The notes under the pieces are model-generated. The model had not been told where the DNA came from, searched no databases, and saw only the letters and a list, made by a program, of their open reading frames with translations. Positions 46,101 through 60,000 of a DNA stretch of 64,000 nt are shown one piece after another. The DNA is from Megaustenia siamemsis. Lineage: Eukaryota > Mollusca > Gastropoda > Stylommatophora > Ariophantidae. The translations under genes and the position numbers were made by a program. The stretch is taken from positions 57,667,542 to 57,731,541 of the forward strand of contig JAVIAB010000159.1 in assembly GCA_032433765.1 (NCBI GenBank), read 5' to 3'. The stretch's first letter is position 1. Every line of letters starts with the position of its first letter.

Positions 46101-48526
46101 TCTTTGAGTATTTCTGATTCATCCTCATTTTCATGAATATTTACTTATGTTCTTCTACTTCTTCTACCTTTTAGCTCCCAGTGGAGCATAGGTCTTTAAC
46201 AAACACTTTCCAAGTCGTTCTGTTTTTTGCAATTTTTTTAAGATCATTCCATGTCTTCCCCATCATCTTCATCTCTGCTTCGATCTGTCTTCTCCAAGAA
46301 TTCCTTGGTCTTCTTCTTTGTCTTTTCCCCTGGGGATTCCAAAAAAGGACCTGTTGTGTAATACTCTCAGTTGATTTCCATTGTGTGTGTCCTATCCATC
46401 GTCATCGTCTTCGCTGTATCTCTTTATCCACTGGTATTTGACCGGTACATTTCCATAATTCCACGTTAGTGACTTTGTCCAGCCATTCCCATCCCTTTAT
46501 TCTGCGCAAGCATCCATTAATGAAAGTATGTACCTTCGCCCATGCGCTGCCGGGGCCCTAAAGGGGAGTAAAGAATAGCAGCGCTGTACCCTACCAGGCA
46601 TGTTCGTAAGAGGCGAGAAAGGATTGTTAGGCATGGGACTGGCTATCCCATACTGTAAAAAAATAAGCCGAAAAAAACTTCACTTATGTTCTTACATTAT
46701 CGTAAAAATCTTTAATGTATTACGTCCATCGTTCCCTTATGCTTTCTTGGTGAATCAACACTTCTCGTTCCTTTGATCTTAAATACCGAGTTTTTGATTG
46801 CGTTTTTCTTCAGTTCATTTGTATATAGCTTTGGCATCTCTCTTTTTATGAGTTGCAGTCTTTTTGCGCCTATGTTTCAGCCATGTTTCTTTTGCTTCAT
46901 TGCATTTTATTACAATATCTTTGTTTAATCTCTTATACCCATCTTTGTTATCATTATTTCTTCTTGGTGTATATATTAGCTGTAAAATGTCATATGTCAT
47001 ACATTTTTTTCTTAAATTTGTCATCACAGGTGGTATGAACACTTTTGATGTTTATTGCATTGATTCTTTTAGAATTTTCCACTGTTCATCAATACTCTGT
47101 ATTTCTTTTGCATTGTACATGTTCTGAATTGTGATGTTATATTTGTCTTCTAATCTCTTGTCTGATTTGAGTAAATCTGAATATCTTTATCTACTGGTAA
47201 TTGAACGGTACGTTTTCATAATTTGATGTTAGTGATTTTGTCCTGTCATTTCTATCCTTATTCTGCGCAATCGTCAATTAATGAAGTTTGCATCTTCATG
47301 ATTGCCACTTTTTTATATTTGTATCCATGTTTCATAGCCATATTATAAGACTGGCTTGAAATTGGCGCTGACAATTTTTATTTATGTATTTAAACTAATT
47401 GTTATGGATTTCATATGTTACCTATTACAACGAATGCTCCTTTTACTTTTGATATCCTTATGTTTGTATCATTCCATGTCCCTCCCTCTTTGTCTATATT
47501 ACTTGTAGATATGTGCAAAATTGTACATCTAGTAGATGTATTCCTCCTTTTGTTTTTTTCTTATTGCCTCTTGCATTCATTATCATAAATTCGGTCTTGT
47601 CACTAATTATTTTCAGCCCCAACTGTTATGATCTCTCATCAAGTATGCTCATTTTATCTTTCATATGTTGCTGTTTATGTTAAGGGAGAGCAATGTCATC
47701 ATCAGTTTCTAAGGCATTAAGTTGTCTGTTCAGTGACCACTGAATTCCATTTCTCTTATTTTTATAAACCAATCTAAGGTCAATGTAGAAATAGAAATGG
47801 AAATAGAAGGTACCACTGCCGTATACTGTTCCTACTTGAAATACCTTTGTAAGATGCCCTTCGTACACAACATTACACTTCATTTCGTCATACATTGTTT
47901 ATTTTGTCTTTACTTCTCAAACATTTTTGTTCACCATTTTTTTTACAATGTTCAGTGTTCCTCTTCTCGCTTTTTCATTTAAATTGTTCAACATTTATTT
48001 ACCACAATTCTGTCAATGAACTAGCATATCTCTGACATCATATGTGCTATGTCTATCCACAAGCGATAGTTGATGCAGACAGTTTCGACTGTAAAAGTGT
48101 GATTGCGTGCATGCAGACGAACCTTATTATTCTTCACAGCATGTCCCTTGGAGTAACGAACCCTGATGAAGCAAATGCCGTCTGCCAGTGAGTATATAGT
48201 GATAACCGGCATTAACATACAATAAGTTCCTGCTTGTTGTGCTATTTTAACGATGTTGGAGATACACATTTTATAAAAGCATTAGATCAATAAATGCAGC
48301 CGTTTCCTGACCTAGACCAGGCCTAGATCTGTTTGACGTCATCATTATTTCTTCATTACTCGGAAAGTCGATACAGTTTCTCATATCAGCAGATTCCTAT
48401 TCAAACACAACACTATTTTTGTAAGGTGACCATATTTTTGAAACCTTAATCCGGGACGGATTAATTTGACATAAATTTCCCATCAATATAATGAAATTTC
48501 TTCTGTCTTTTTAAAGTGAATATTAC

Positions 48527-48569
<43 letters not shown>

Positions 48570-50961
48570 ACTAAAACACCTAAAAATATAGGCTTATAAA
48601 TAGTTATCAGGAGATTTAAAAAAACCAAACATTAGTGATATTCACTTAAATCGAAGGTGAAGCAGAGTTGTTGTACTTTTCTGATCAGTATTTCAGTTTC
48701 AGTATAAAAGATGTAAAACTTGGAGCGCATTTTACTGTTACTATTTCGCTAAATGAACAGCCAGTTCAACTTTTTAAATATTTTCTACACAACAACGGAA
48801 TAATGTCTATTTTTAAGTCGAAGAGACGTTTACCATATTGGCAACATTGGTAAACGTTTGTGTCCCTAATGTATTTTAACAAATCCGGGACAAAAGCTAA
48901 AAAATCTGCCAAAATCGGGACAAATTCGTGACAGTAACAAATCCGGGACAAAGGTTGAAAAAAGAGTAAAAAATCGGGACTGTCCCGGAAAAATCGGGAC
49001 GTCTGGTCACCTTAATTTTTGTCTCAGTCTAAGAACTTTAGTTTTCATATTTTACACCAGTTCTAAACATACAAATACAAAATATGTCCTCCAGCACATC
49101 ATATAGTCTGTCAGCACGAACAACTTCTTATATAAGGGATCTTAATTTAACAACTACTTATTCAAGTACTTTTAATCTAACAACTTCTTATTCATGTGAT
49201 TTTAATCTAACAACTTCTTATTCATGTGATTTTAATCCAACAACTTATTCATGGGTTTTTAATCCAACAACTTCTTATTCAATTGATTTTAATTTAACAA
49301 CTTCTTATTCATGTGATTTTAATCTAACAACTTCTTATTCATGTGATTTTAATCTAACAACTTCTTATTCAATTGATTTTAATTTAACAACTTCTTATTC
49401 ATGGGATTTTAATCCAACAAATTAGAGGGGTTTTAATCTAGTAACATCTTATTCAAGTGATTATAATCTAGCAACTTCTTATTCAACGGACTTTAATCGA
49501 ACAACTTCTTATAGAAGAGATTTTAATCGAACAACTTCTTATAGAAGATATTTTAATCGACTTCTAATTCGAGGGATGTTAATTGAACAACTTCTAATTC
49601 GAGGGATGTTAATTGAACAACTTCTAATTCGAGGAATGTTAATTGAACAACTTATGTTTCAAAAGATTTTAATTTCCCCTTAATGCCATCGGTTATAAAA
49701 TGGTCTCTGACAACAACGGAGAAGAGAAAATATGTTACCAGAGAAATGTGTTGTTGAAGGAAAGAGATTGGAGTGACATTTAGAGACACAATTGGAAAGA
49801 CAACAAAACGGTGGTTTAATCAGAAACATGTTGGCTACCTGCGCTGTCGTTGGGGACGGGCAACCAATGGATCGGGCGGACATCATCAATGCCCTCAGAG
49901 ATGTGGGGAGAGCACAGGACTTCGACAAACACAGATCCACGTCACTTCTTCGGATGATGGAAATGGAAGTTAAGATGGGCACAACCAGAAATGAGAAACC
50001 TAGTGGCTGTGTAAGAAGACTTATCAACCGACTTAGAAATGGAGTCGTCAGTCGCTGGACACTGCGCGACTTGCTAAGGAGTGGATCTGAGCACCTATGG
50101 ACATGTCCTGAGTGCAATGCTGATGACCCGCAAATAACTCAATACTCAATCAATATAGCATTAGTTGTAAACTATATACACGCATATAGTAAGTAAGGTG
50201 ATGGACGCAGAGCTAAATGTAAACTGTGAGAGGGAAATACAACATGAAGGACAATGATCAACATCATGTCAGAGTGTAAGAGAAAGTACAGTGGAATAAA
50301 GAAAATGCACAGCGATGCAAAACTGATAATGCTGTTCATTGAGTGATTTTTTAAGTACATTCCGATATTATAATGATGGGAAAAAAAGGGTCGACTAGAA
50401 CTTTAGTGGAGAAGATGTGACAACAATCAACGCCTGACCTGAACAACCACTCATGGTGCGTCCGAGTAGGTCAGGGGTGCTTAGTGGGCACGGTGATGAG
50501 GTTGTCCCTTCGGTGACGTTGTTAGTACGACAATCCTCTTTAATACACATTATGTTTTAGATGAAAGTACTTTCTTGCTTATTTCAGATATTATTATATG
50601 CTGCAAGAGTCCCCTTTTTAATGTCGAATATAAATAAAACCGATATTACTTATGATTTACGGCTATATAAATATCATATCCTTGAAACTAAAATTGTATA
50701 ATCAATTGTTATAAGTGGTTTTAAAATAAAAAAAAATATTAATAACCCTAGAGTTATATTGGAATTATATTTTGTGTTAAAATGGTAATTCCCCCTTACG
50801 AGAATGGACCATTCGTTAAGATTCTAGATTGTTTGTTTTAATTTTGAAGTGTTATTGGCTGCATTTCAACAGACTCAATAGATATGTAGAATATATTTAC
50901 TTTCCTCCTGCCGTTGTTTACTGTTATTTATATTATCGTTTAGCAAAATCAAATTATATAT

Positions 50962-51044
<83 letters not shown>

Positions 51045-54000
51045 GTTTTTACTGCTGATAAAGTTAGGTTATCACTCTGCTAATCATGCAGTTGTTGCTC
51101 CTTATTGCTACAAGTGAATCACTTCGTTCATGTCCAATATTACATTTGTGTCGTTAATACATTGGTTAATCTGCATCACTAACTTTTCATTATTCTCATA
51201 GAATTCGTTTTTTTCCCCGATAAACTATTGACCATTTGACGTTTCTTTGTTGTAAAATTAATGATTTTGTTTCGAACATCACGAAACAGGCAAGGCCAGA
51301 AAGCGCTACTTTGTTTACTGCCGCCTCCCCCAGAAATATGCTTCCCACACCAAGAAGACTGGACTTTTCTAAAAGCGGTTCAGATCTGGGCGCCTTTCTG
51401 TAGTTACACGGGTAAAGAAATTAACCACATTGCTTGCTTGCTTTTATTAAATTCATTGTGTAGTTCATAGTGGCTAAATATTTAAAAAATTAGTTAATAT
51501 GACTATCCAATTATTTATAAAATAATTGTGAGTACATTTTCCTACGTAAATTATTGTACGTCCCCTAATGTCCATCCATGTATATTACCATTGTTAATGT
51601 GTTACCTGCCTGTAGACGTTGGTGATTATTTCTCAACTTTACAAAAGTTAACATCTACATGTTCTGTTAACTTTTGTTGTTTGTGCTCTATCAAAATTAC
51701 ATTATACTCAATTTTCCGGTTTCTGCTTTTCTTAATTGTTATTGTATTCACAAAATGGCCCAGCTGTTCCTATCAAATCAACAAAAAAGTTATAATTATT
51801 TTATCAAGTTGTTGGCTACCCCTTATTTGTTTTAAATTCTTTCAAATTCTTTGCTCTGAATGTTAATTATTTATGTGATTTTCAAGACATGTCTGTACGC
51901 ATGCACAATATGGAATAGCAGTGTGCTCTATATTAATGCACTGTAATTGAACGTACTTTTCTGATGTTTCACAAATGTATCTATGTACACATGTTGCTTT
52001 CAAGCATAATCATCATCATTAAGTACCGTCTCCGCATCGAAGATTGGCTACCATGGAGCACCATGTCACTCTGTCTCTAGGTTTGCTGGTGCAGGTTGTC
52101 ATAGGCTGACTTATCCTACTTTTGGTGTTACTTGTCAACGTTAGTCTTGGTCTGCCTCTGCATTTTTTACCTTGTATTTTACCTTCCAATATTACTTTTT
52201 GCAGGCTGTTGTGTCTTTTAACATGCCCCAAAAATCGAATATGTCTTGTTTGAATTGTAATTAGTAGTTTTCTTTTCCTTGTTAATTGTTTTAAGACTTC
52301 ATAACGTATTTTTTTTTATTTCTTGTTCCCAGTATAACTTACATATTAGTCGTACTTCCGTATAATTTGGATATATATCGTTTAGGCATGATATAAGTTT
52401 TGTATTGTGTCATCATCATCATCGAGTGCCGTCTCCGCAACGAAGGTTGGCTACCATGGAGCGCCATTATGCTCTGTCTCTTGCTTTGATTGTGCAGGTT
52501 GTCATGGCTGATTTGTCCATCTTTTGATTTTACTCGTCCATGTTAGTCTTGGTCTGCCTCTGCCTCTTTTACCTTGTATTTTCCCCTCCATGATTACTTT
52601 TAGTAGAATTTGTGTCTTTTTAACATGGCCAAAAAATCGCATTTGTCTTGTTTTTAGTGTGTATTGTATCACAATTTTAGGAATAGGATATGAAGCATGC
52701 ATGTATTGTTATGTTTTACTTCTGTGTAGTCTCAAGCTTCAGGGAACAACAATTATTTCTTAAACATCTTCTATACACACTTTGAAATATTTTATTCAGT
52801 TGTGTTCACACAATTATCACTATTTATAAAAAGCTTATGGATCGCTATAAAAAAGGCTCCTTATTTACATTATCAGTAAATCAGTAAATCCGAACCCTCC
52901 ATAGTCGGTATTCAGCAGGTTTGTGACACTCTAGTCAGTTTTCAGTTCATCTCTATTTTCACATGCCAACGTATTCAACTTTTATTAAAAGAGATGAGAT
53001 GCAGAATGGCTCAGGCAAAAGCAGCTTTCCAGAAAATGAGGAAGATACTATGCAATCCATTTTTGACAATAGGAACAAGAAAAAAAGAGTTATTAAATGT
53101 TATGTAGAGCCAGTCTTAACAAATGGGTGTGCATCATGGACAATAGGACAACAGACAAGAAAATCACAGGAGTCTGTAGAAATGTGGTTTTACAGAAGAA
53201 TGTTGAGAATAACATGGACAGCTAAGACGAGTAATTAAAATGTTCTGAAATAGGTCAAATCAAAAAGAGAGCTAATATCCAATATTAGGAATAAACAATC
53301 ATTATTTTTTGGTCATGTAATGAGAAGAGAACAATTGTAATATATTGTAACAACTGGAAAAATTCGAAATCGAAAGTTGTGGAGAGACATGATCACCTAC
53401 TCCAGTACCCCGATGCTTGATGATGATGATGATTACAGGTCAACAAATATTACGCAACTTTTCTTATTAGCCAACACACATGACCCATATTTTCTTACAG
53501 GTCAACCAATAGTACACAACTTTCTTACAGGTCAACAAACATGACCCATATTTTCTTACAGGTCAACAAATATTACACAACTTTCTTAGAGGTCAACAAA
53601 TAGTACACAACTATTCTTACAGGTCAACAAATAGTACACAACTTTTCTTACAGGTCAATAAATATTACACAACTTTCTTACAGGTCAACAAATATTACAC
53701 AACTTTCTTACAGGTCAACAAATATAACACAACTTTCTTACAGGTTAACAAATATTACACAACTTTCTTACAGGTCAACAAATATTATGCAACTTTTCTG
53801 GCCGCATATCCAGAAGCATTCGGAGACTTCTGGATAGTGTTGCTTCAAGCGTTGAAACTCACGAAGTGAGGCGGCATTTCTCACCTTTTCATAGTACTAC
53901 CCTGGTAACTACAGATTTATGATTGCTTGTTACCAACCGTCTGTCAAGACGCTAAAGGTCATTTACATATATGTATATATATTCTTGTTAATCAATAAAT

Positions 54001-57000
54001 AGAAGACACATAACCTCAGTAGGTAAACTTTAGCACATGTCTCTGCCAGTCCTCACGGTTCTCTTCAAGTACTTATTATTTCATTATTTTGACTTCACAA
54101 TTAAGACTTCCTAATTTTTTATTTCGGGTCACTGAAATGAGTATCGTGTCACATGTACATTATATGTCTTCTACAGATTTCGTACACCCAGCACAATACA
54201 ACTGTGACAAAATGCATCAATGCGTAGCTGCGAATATGCCACATCTTTTCCTTCTGTATAATGAAGTAAATAACAAGTATAATGAAGATGTTCTGTGTCA
54301 GTGAGTAATTAAATAAATTACTTCAGTAAATAACTATGTAGCCTCCAGTTTGTAGCACACATTTGACAATGATGGGGATACTACTTTCATCAATAAGAAC
54401 ATCATTACACTCAATCTCTTAAAGCCCACGATACATTTTACATATATAATTATACTATTAAAGCTGTAGCTTATTGTTTTATGAAAGTAGCATTTGTTAT
54501 TACTAATGACACATGGGCTCTGAACAGTTTGTAGAAAAAAATATATTTCATTTTACAAATTAGGCTGTTATTATTTTATTTTTTTCATTATTAAATAATT
54601 AGCTATTAATAAAGTTAGTTGTGTTATAAGAATAATTAGTCAACAATAATGTTGTTATTTGTAAGTTATTACACTTTTAAAATATTGATATCTAGGTGAG
54701 CCTGACGTGTCCGAGTCATGACGTACTACTAAACGAACGGGTACACAATATTGTTCTTTCATGTAAAGCTAACCGGTCACCGCAGCATCTAAAATGTGAC
54801 AGGCTACTGAAACATTAATTATTTTGTTTATATAAAGAATGTTTTCTGTGCACTTAAACATTAATAAAGATATTTTAAAATCAACATTAATAATGTTGTT
54901 TTAAGCTATTTTTCGAACATGTTCTCTCAAGAATTATAGCTTTGGCTTTGTCTCCGAATTTTTTTTTATGTCATCCCATAGGCAGCGACTAGATAGTGTT
55001 CAGGATGGCCACGATTACTATAATGAATCCTAGCTATGCTTGGCTATTCATGGAGTGCCGGCATCACATTATTATTTCTTCTTTCCATGTTCACTTCCCT
55101 CAGAATGTACATTACGAGAACATCTACGACGGTTTTATTGTGTCGTTTCTTTCAAACAAGTCTTGAACGAGTTCTTAAGCTTCTTGGGCTCTATTTACCG
55201 TCCGGTAATGTATCGATTAACTTCGCCTTCACTTATCAATTAATTAATGTATTAATTGTAAATAATCCCGTCCAAACCCAAGTTCTCATTCCCAGGACAC
55301 ATTACCCTCTTTAGAATGGTTCTCTCACTCTCACCCACCACTAGCACAATTATGTAGGAGTCTGTGCCATTAAACAACATCTATTTTATACCTCACGCGA
55401 GCACTCTCACCCACCACTAGCACAATTATGTAGGAGTCTGTGCCATTAAACAACATCTATCTATACCTCACGCGAGCACTCTCACCCACCACTAGCACAA
55501 TTATGTAGGAGTCTGTGCCATTAAACAACATCTATTTTATACCTCACGCGAGCACTCTCACCCACCACTAGCACAATTATGTAGGAGTCTGTGCCCTTAA
55601 ACAACATCTATCTATCCCTCCAGCGAGCACTCTCACCCACCACTAGCACAATTATGTAGGAGTCTGTGCCATTAAACAACATCTATCTATCCCTCCAGCG
55701 AGCACTCTCACCCACCACTAGCACAATTATGTAGGAGTCTGTGCCCTTATACAACATCTATCTATCCCTCCAGCGAGCACTCTCACCCACCACTAGCACA
55801 ATTATGTAGGAGTCTGTGCCCTTATACAACATCTATCTATCCCTCACGCGAGCACATGATCTTAAACGTCACTTGTTTATGCTCCACGCATGTGCCGCCA
55901 CTAGCCGTCCATCCTTGATCTTTCTTTCGCAGCCTACAAATGAAGAAGGGATGATCGGGGACACCTGGGCCAGGAGTCGACTACTTAGCCCTAGGCAGAA
56001 TCACCGTGTTCCCGTCCTGTATGCACGACACGCCAATCTCGGGGATACATCTGTAGCATTTTTTAAATCAAAGACGTTTTCACACACGAGGAGAATTGGA
56101 AATAAAATAGAAAAAAATGATATGGTTAAATCTTTACGTAATTAATGGACGACACAACTTTGAACGACGGTTGGGCTCAATAAACCTTCATCAAGATGAA
56201 CAAACAACACACACACACACACACGTATATGTAAAAACATAATACATATAATAAAATTAATACATAAAATAAAATATAAAAACAATTAGTACTACATAGC
56301 TAACTAATAATGAAGTATCTGAAATAATTTCAAAACTTAAATGATAAATGAAACTGGCTTCCCTGCGTATTGGGCTCTGGCATGACGGAAAATGAACGAG
56401 GGATGGTTAGTCCGTGCAGGATACCGGTGTAGTTGACCAGAAAATTGGAGATATGAATGGGGAATGAGAAGAGAGAATATGTAGATTATCAGGCATCGAG
56501 GCACTGATATTGCATTGAATTCCTTAGCTTTGAACGATTTTCCATAGTGTTGGTCCATGTAAACTTTAGAATATAGATTTTGGAAATCCACAAAGTTAAA
56601 AATGAACACATTTTTATAATTCTAATGATTCATCAATAATGTTTCCAGGGAATAGAAATGTGATACATATGTGGCTAATATTGTCTGAATCCTCGAGTTC
56701 TTCTAGGTTTCCTCATCCACTGACTTTACCAATATGTATCGTACAACTGAAGAGTTTATCCGATGTTAGAGAGTCTCATTATCGCGCCATTTTTACATTG
56801 TCGAGGCTGGGATCCATTGCGTCACACTTCCTTGACCAGCGTCAGCAGCTGATTTAAAGAGCTGACTCTGACGCTTTCAGCATTTTTCCTGAAATAATGT
56901 CACCTCCTGATCCCGGGTGATTTAAAAAAAAATTAATTTCGTGATGGCATGTTTGAGTTCATCAAGTGAAATTCTTTGCAGGACATATCTAACGTAGATA

Positions 57001-60000
57001 AAACAACTTTCTTATCGAGATGCGGAATGCTGAATGGTTGTCGCCTATTTAATAATTCTTTTAAAATGTTTTACCCGTCTTTGTTTGTGTTTTTCGCCTG
57101 ACAGCAACATTTCACAGTGTTGTCTTTGACAGGACGTTAGTTGTAGTTGGATGATTGCACATTTGGTTCATTATAGAGCGGAGAGCTTTGTTGTTCCTTG
57201 TTTTTTTTTGCAGCATCATCAATATATTTGCTTTTGTTCTATTATTGACATTGTTGTTGGAGTCATACAATGTTATTTTTTGTTCCTGTTAATAAAGGTA
57301 GCTTAACTTTTTTTCCTATCTGGGATATTTGCTATTTGGTCTCAATTATCAGCATGTTCTTCCGGTTTTCATATAGCCCGGTGTATTAATTATGCAATTA
57401 TTAACTGTATCCTGAATAAATGAAATTGATTGTCCATATCGTTCTTTTCTTCATTCAAAAATGTCGATTGGATTAGACAGCGTTACAAATCGGTTGTTTA
57501 TTGGATGCTGTAGGCCATTTGAAGGTCATCAATGCAAGCGGTTGGAGTATATTTTCATGATCATGTTTGCACCATGCAATTTCTTTGGTTGGACTTTCAC
57601 TTTGGCAAAACCGATGTTTCTTCTGTGCATGCTCCACACTATCAGCATGGACTGACGAACCTTGTGTTTATACAGGACCGTCGTTGTGATGTTTTAGTGA
57701 TGTTATTATGAGTTTAATATAACTGTGTGAATGCCTCTACGGGAGAAAAAAGTTGTTGGCTATTTCAAGGTTTGATAATTCACAAAATTATAACAATCTC
57801 TGTCATGTTTTATTCATGTTGTCTCTACAGTGTTTTCCTATTGTCTTTCAATTCCTGTTTTATTATCTCCTGTCTTGACACTAAAATCCTCCATCACGAT
57901 GATGATATTTTGCTTTGGTGTCTTGTTTGATGATTTATGTTAACAAGTCGGAAAATAGATCTTTTGTGTGTCATTATCTTCATTCCCTGGTATATGGCAT
58001 GTTATGACTGTTGACAAGATGACACAACAAGAATAGTACAACTTGAATATATTGTGTAATGTACTACTAAAAAAAAAATACCACTGAAGTGAGAGACTCG
58101 ACTGCTGTATACCTAAGCTCCTTAAACAATGTCGTCAGTATCATATATGTCTCTACTGATTTGTTTATTGTTCAGGCTTTTCTGCTTGTTTTTTTGTTCG
58201 TACGTTTCATAATTGTTTTTATTTTCCATGAAACCATTAACTGTGCATTATGCTTATCGTTTTTGTATTTAAACATTCCTGCCACAATTAGACATTACGT
58301 TTAGGTTATCGTCATGTTGTTTTAATTATTTCGTTTAAACTTGTACGAGCCAGGCAAAGACAAAAAACTCTCGATTGTTTCTTGCCTCCTCCAACAAAAG
58401 ACTGCTTCCCATCAGATGGAGGCAAGAGTTATCTCTCACAGATCCAGCTTTATGCACCTTCTTGTAACCGATCAGGTAAATGACAGTGTTGCTTTTCTGG
58501 CTTGTTTTAATGAAAACAATATAGTAGTTTATACTGACATTAACTAATTGTATCATAACCAATGATTGTCACTTTTTTTTAGTGTGTAAAGCACTCCACA
58601 TGATTGTGTGCACATCTTAACCTAATTGTCAATACCAAGTGATTGTAGACATTTGCTGTCCTTAGTGATATTTTCTCTCCACCACGTTCATGTACACGGT
58701 TACTTCTAATCGTTATTGTAGAAATCTGATCAAACCAAATATTTGAACTTGGTTGGAATTTTCCCATCGGTTTTACTCTATTTCATCTTTCTCCTTTGCA
58801 CCTCTTATCTCAATTCATTCAAGTTGCTGCATTCTTGTGACCAAACATTCTGAGTATTTCCACTTTGTGTTCATAGAAGGAAGGCCTTAAGTCCACTTCT
58901 AACAACCATTCCCTATAACATTGCTTAGTGGTCTAATTCATATTCTAAACATTCTTGCGCGTAAGCTTAAGCCTTTTTGATCCTACAATATCATTGAAGT
59001 GTTGTACTTTTTTCCCTCACATTGACATAGTTAGCAAATATTCTACATATGTCGTGCATTTTTTTTGCTATAACACAACACAACTGACACCTTACGCATT
59101 GCTGTACTAACACAACATATTGACATGCATTCTCTGTGCATCTGTCTTCAAACATAGCAGACAACTTTTTTATGTCTAAAACATATTTCCTGTAATACAG
59201 CTGACCGGTTGTTCACAATATTTTGTTCTTTGTTTTGACCACACAGTTAACACATCTAATAAAATTATTCACTAACAAAACAGTATTTCCTTACTGCGCG
59301 CCTTGTGTGTATTAAGTAAAATCACCACCCCATTATATACATCTTATCCTTCGTATATGCATCACATCATGCTCCATCCTATACGGTTATATTCCTTTAG
59401 ACTATTTATTATCGTTAATGCTAGCATTTCTAACGGTGTGTAAACGTTTACTATAGAAATAATTAACATCGGGGACCGTCAGCTGCCTTCCGTTGGTTTA
59501 TTTAGTAGCCTTTGACTGAAAGGTACCACAAACAATGCACTCCGACTGAAAGGTACCACAAACAATGCACTCCGACTGAAAGGTACCACAAACAATGCAC
59601 TCCGACTGAAAGGTACCACAAACAATGCACTCCGACTGAAAGGTACCACAAACAATGCACTCTGACTGAAAGGTACCACAAACAATGCACACCGAGACGA
59701 ACTCCAACATACTTAGAGAGTGGATTGAGAAAACTGTTCTTTCAACATTTGCTCCAGCTTCGAGTTTACTAATGGACCTCATACCACAAATTAGTTGAAC
59801 AAATAAGTCTCGGCATCATACCACAAATTAGTTGAACAAATAAGTCCCGGTCATCATCGAGTACTAAACATGAAATAACGATGTGGCTCTCACAGGAACA
59901 CGTTCCTTTTAACATGTACCTGAAACCGGAATCGCTTTACTTTGTAAAGCAGACGTAACGGACATAGATATTTCAAACAGACAAGTTAATACAAGAGCAT

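Larger units (their letters stand above)
44300..47170 (-). mobile_element. LINE A copy A2, with nested insertions
   Basis: The 3' end (CATCATCATC at 44301, GTAGGTGATCATGTC) is on the left. - strand blocks run through [16 protein letters not shown] (44930-44870), the YADD region (about 45090), [27 protein letters not shown] (46096-45896) and the linker with [20 protein letters not shown] (about 46940). Two insertions split it: retroposon R at 45483-45774 and a chimeric LINE C unit at 46155-46681. The endonuclease is missing. Stops and shifts are frequent. Confidence 0.85.

Noticed and set aside
51528..51866. 112-codon + frame between exons 3 and 4
   Set aside because: Low-complexity hydrophobic translation, in the intron, with no conserved counterpart after exon 5.
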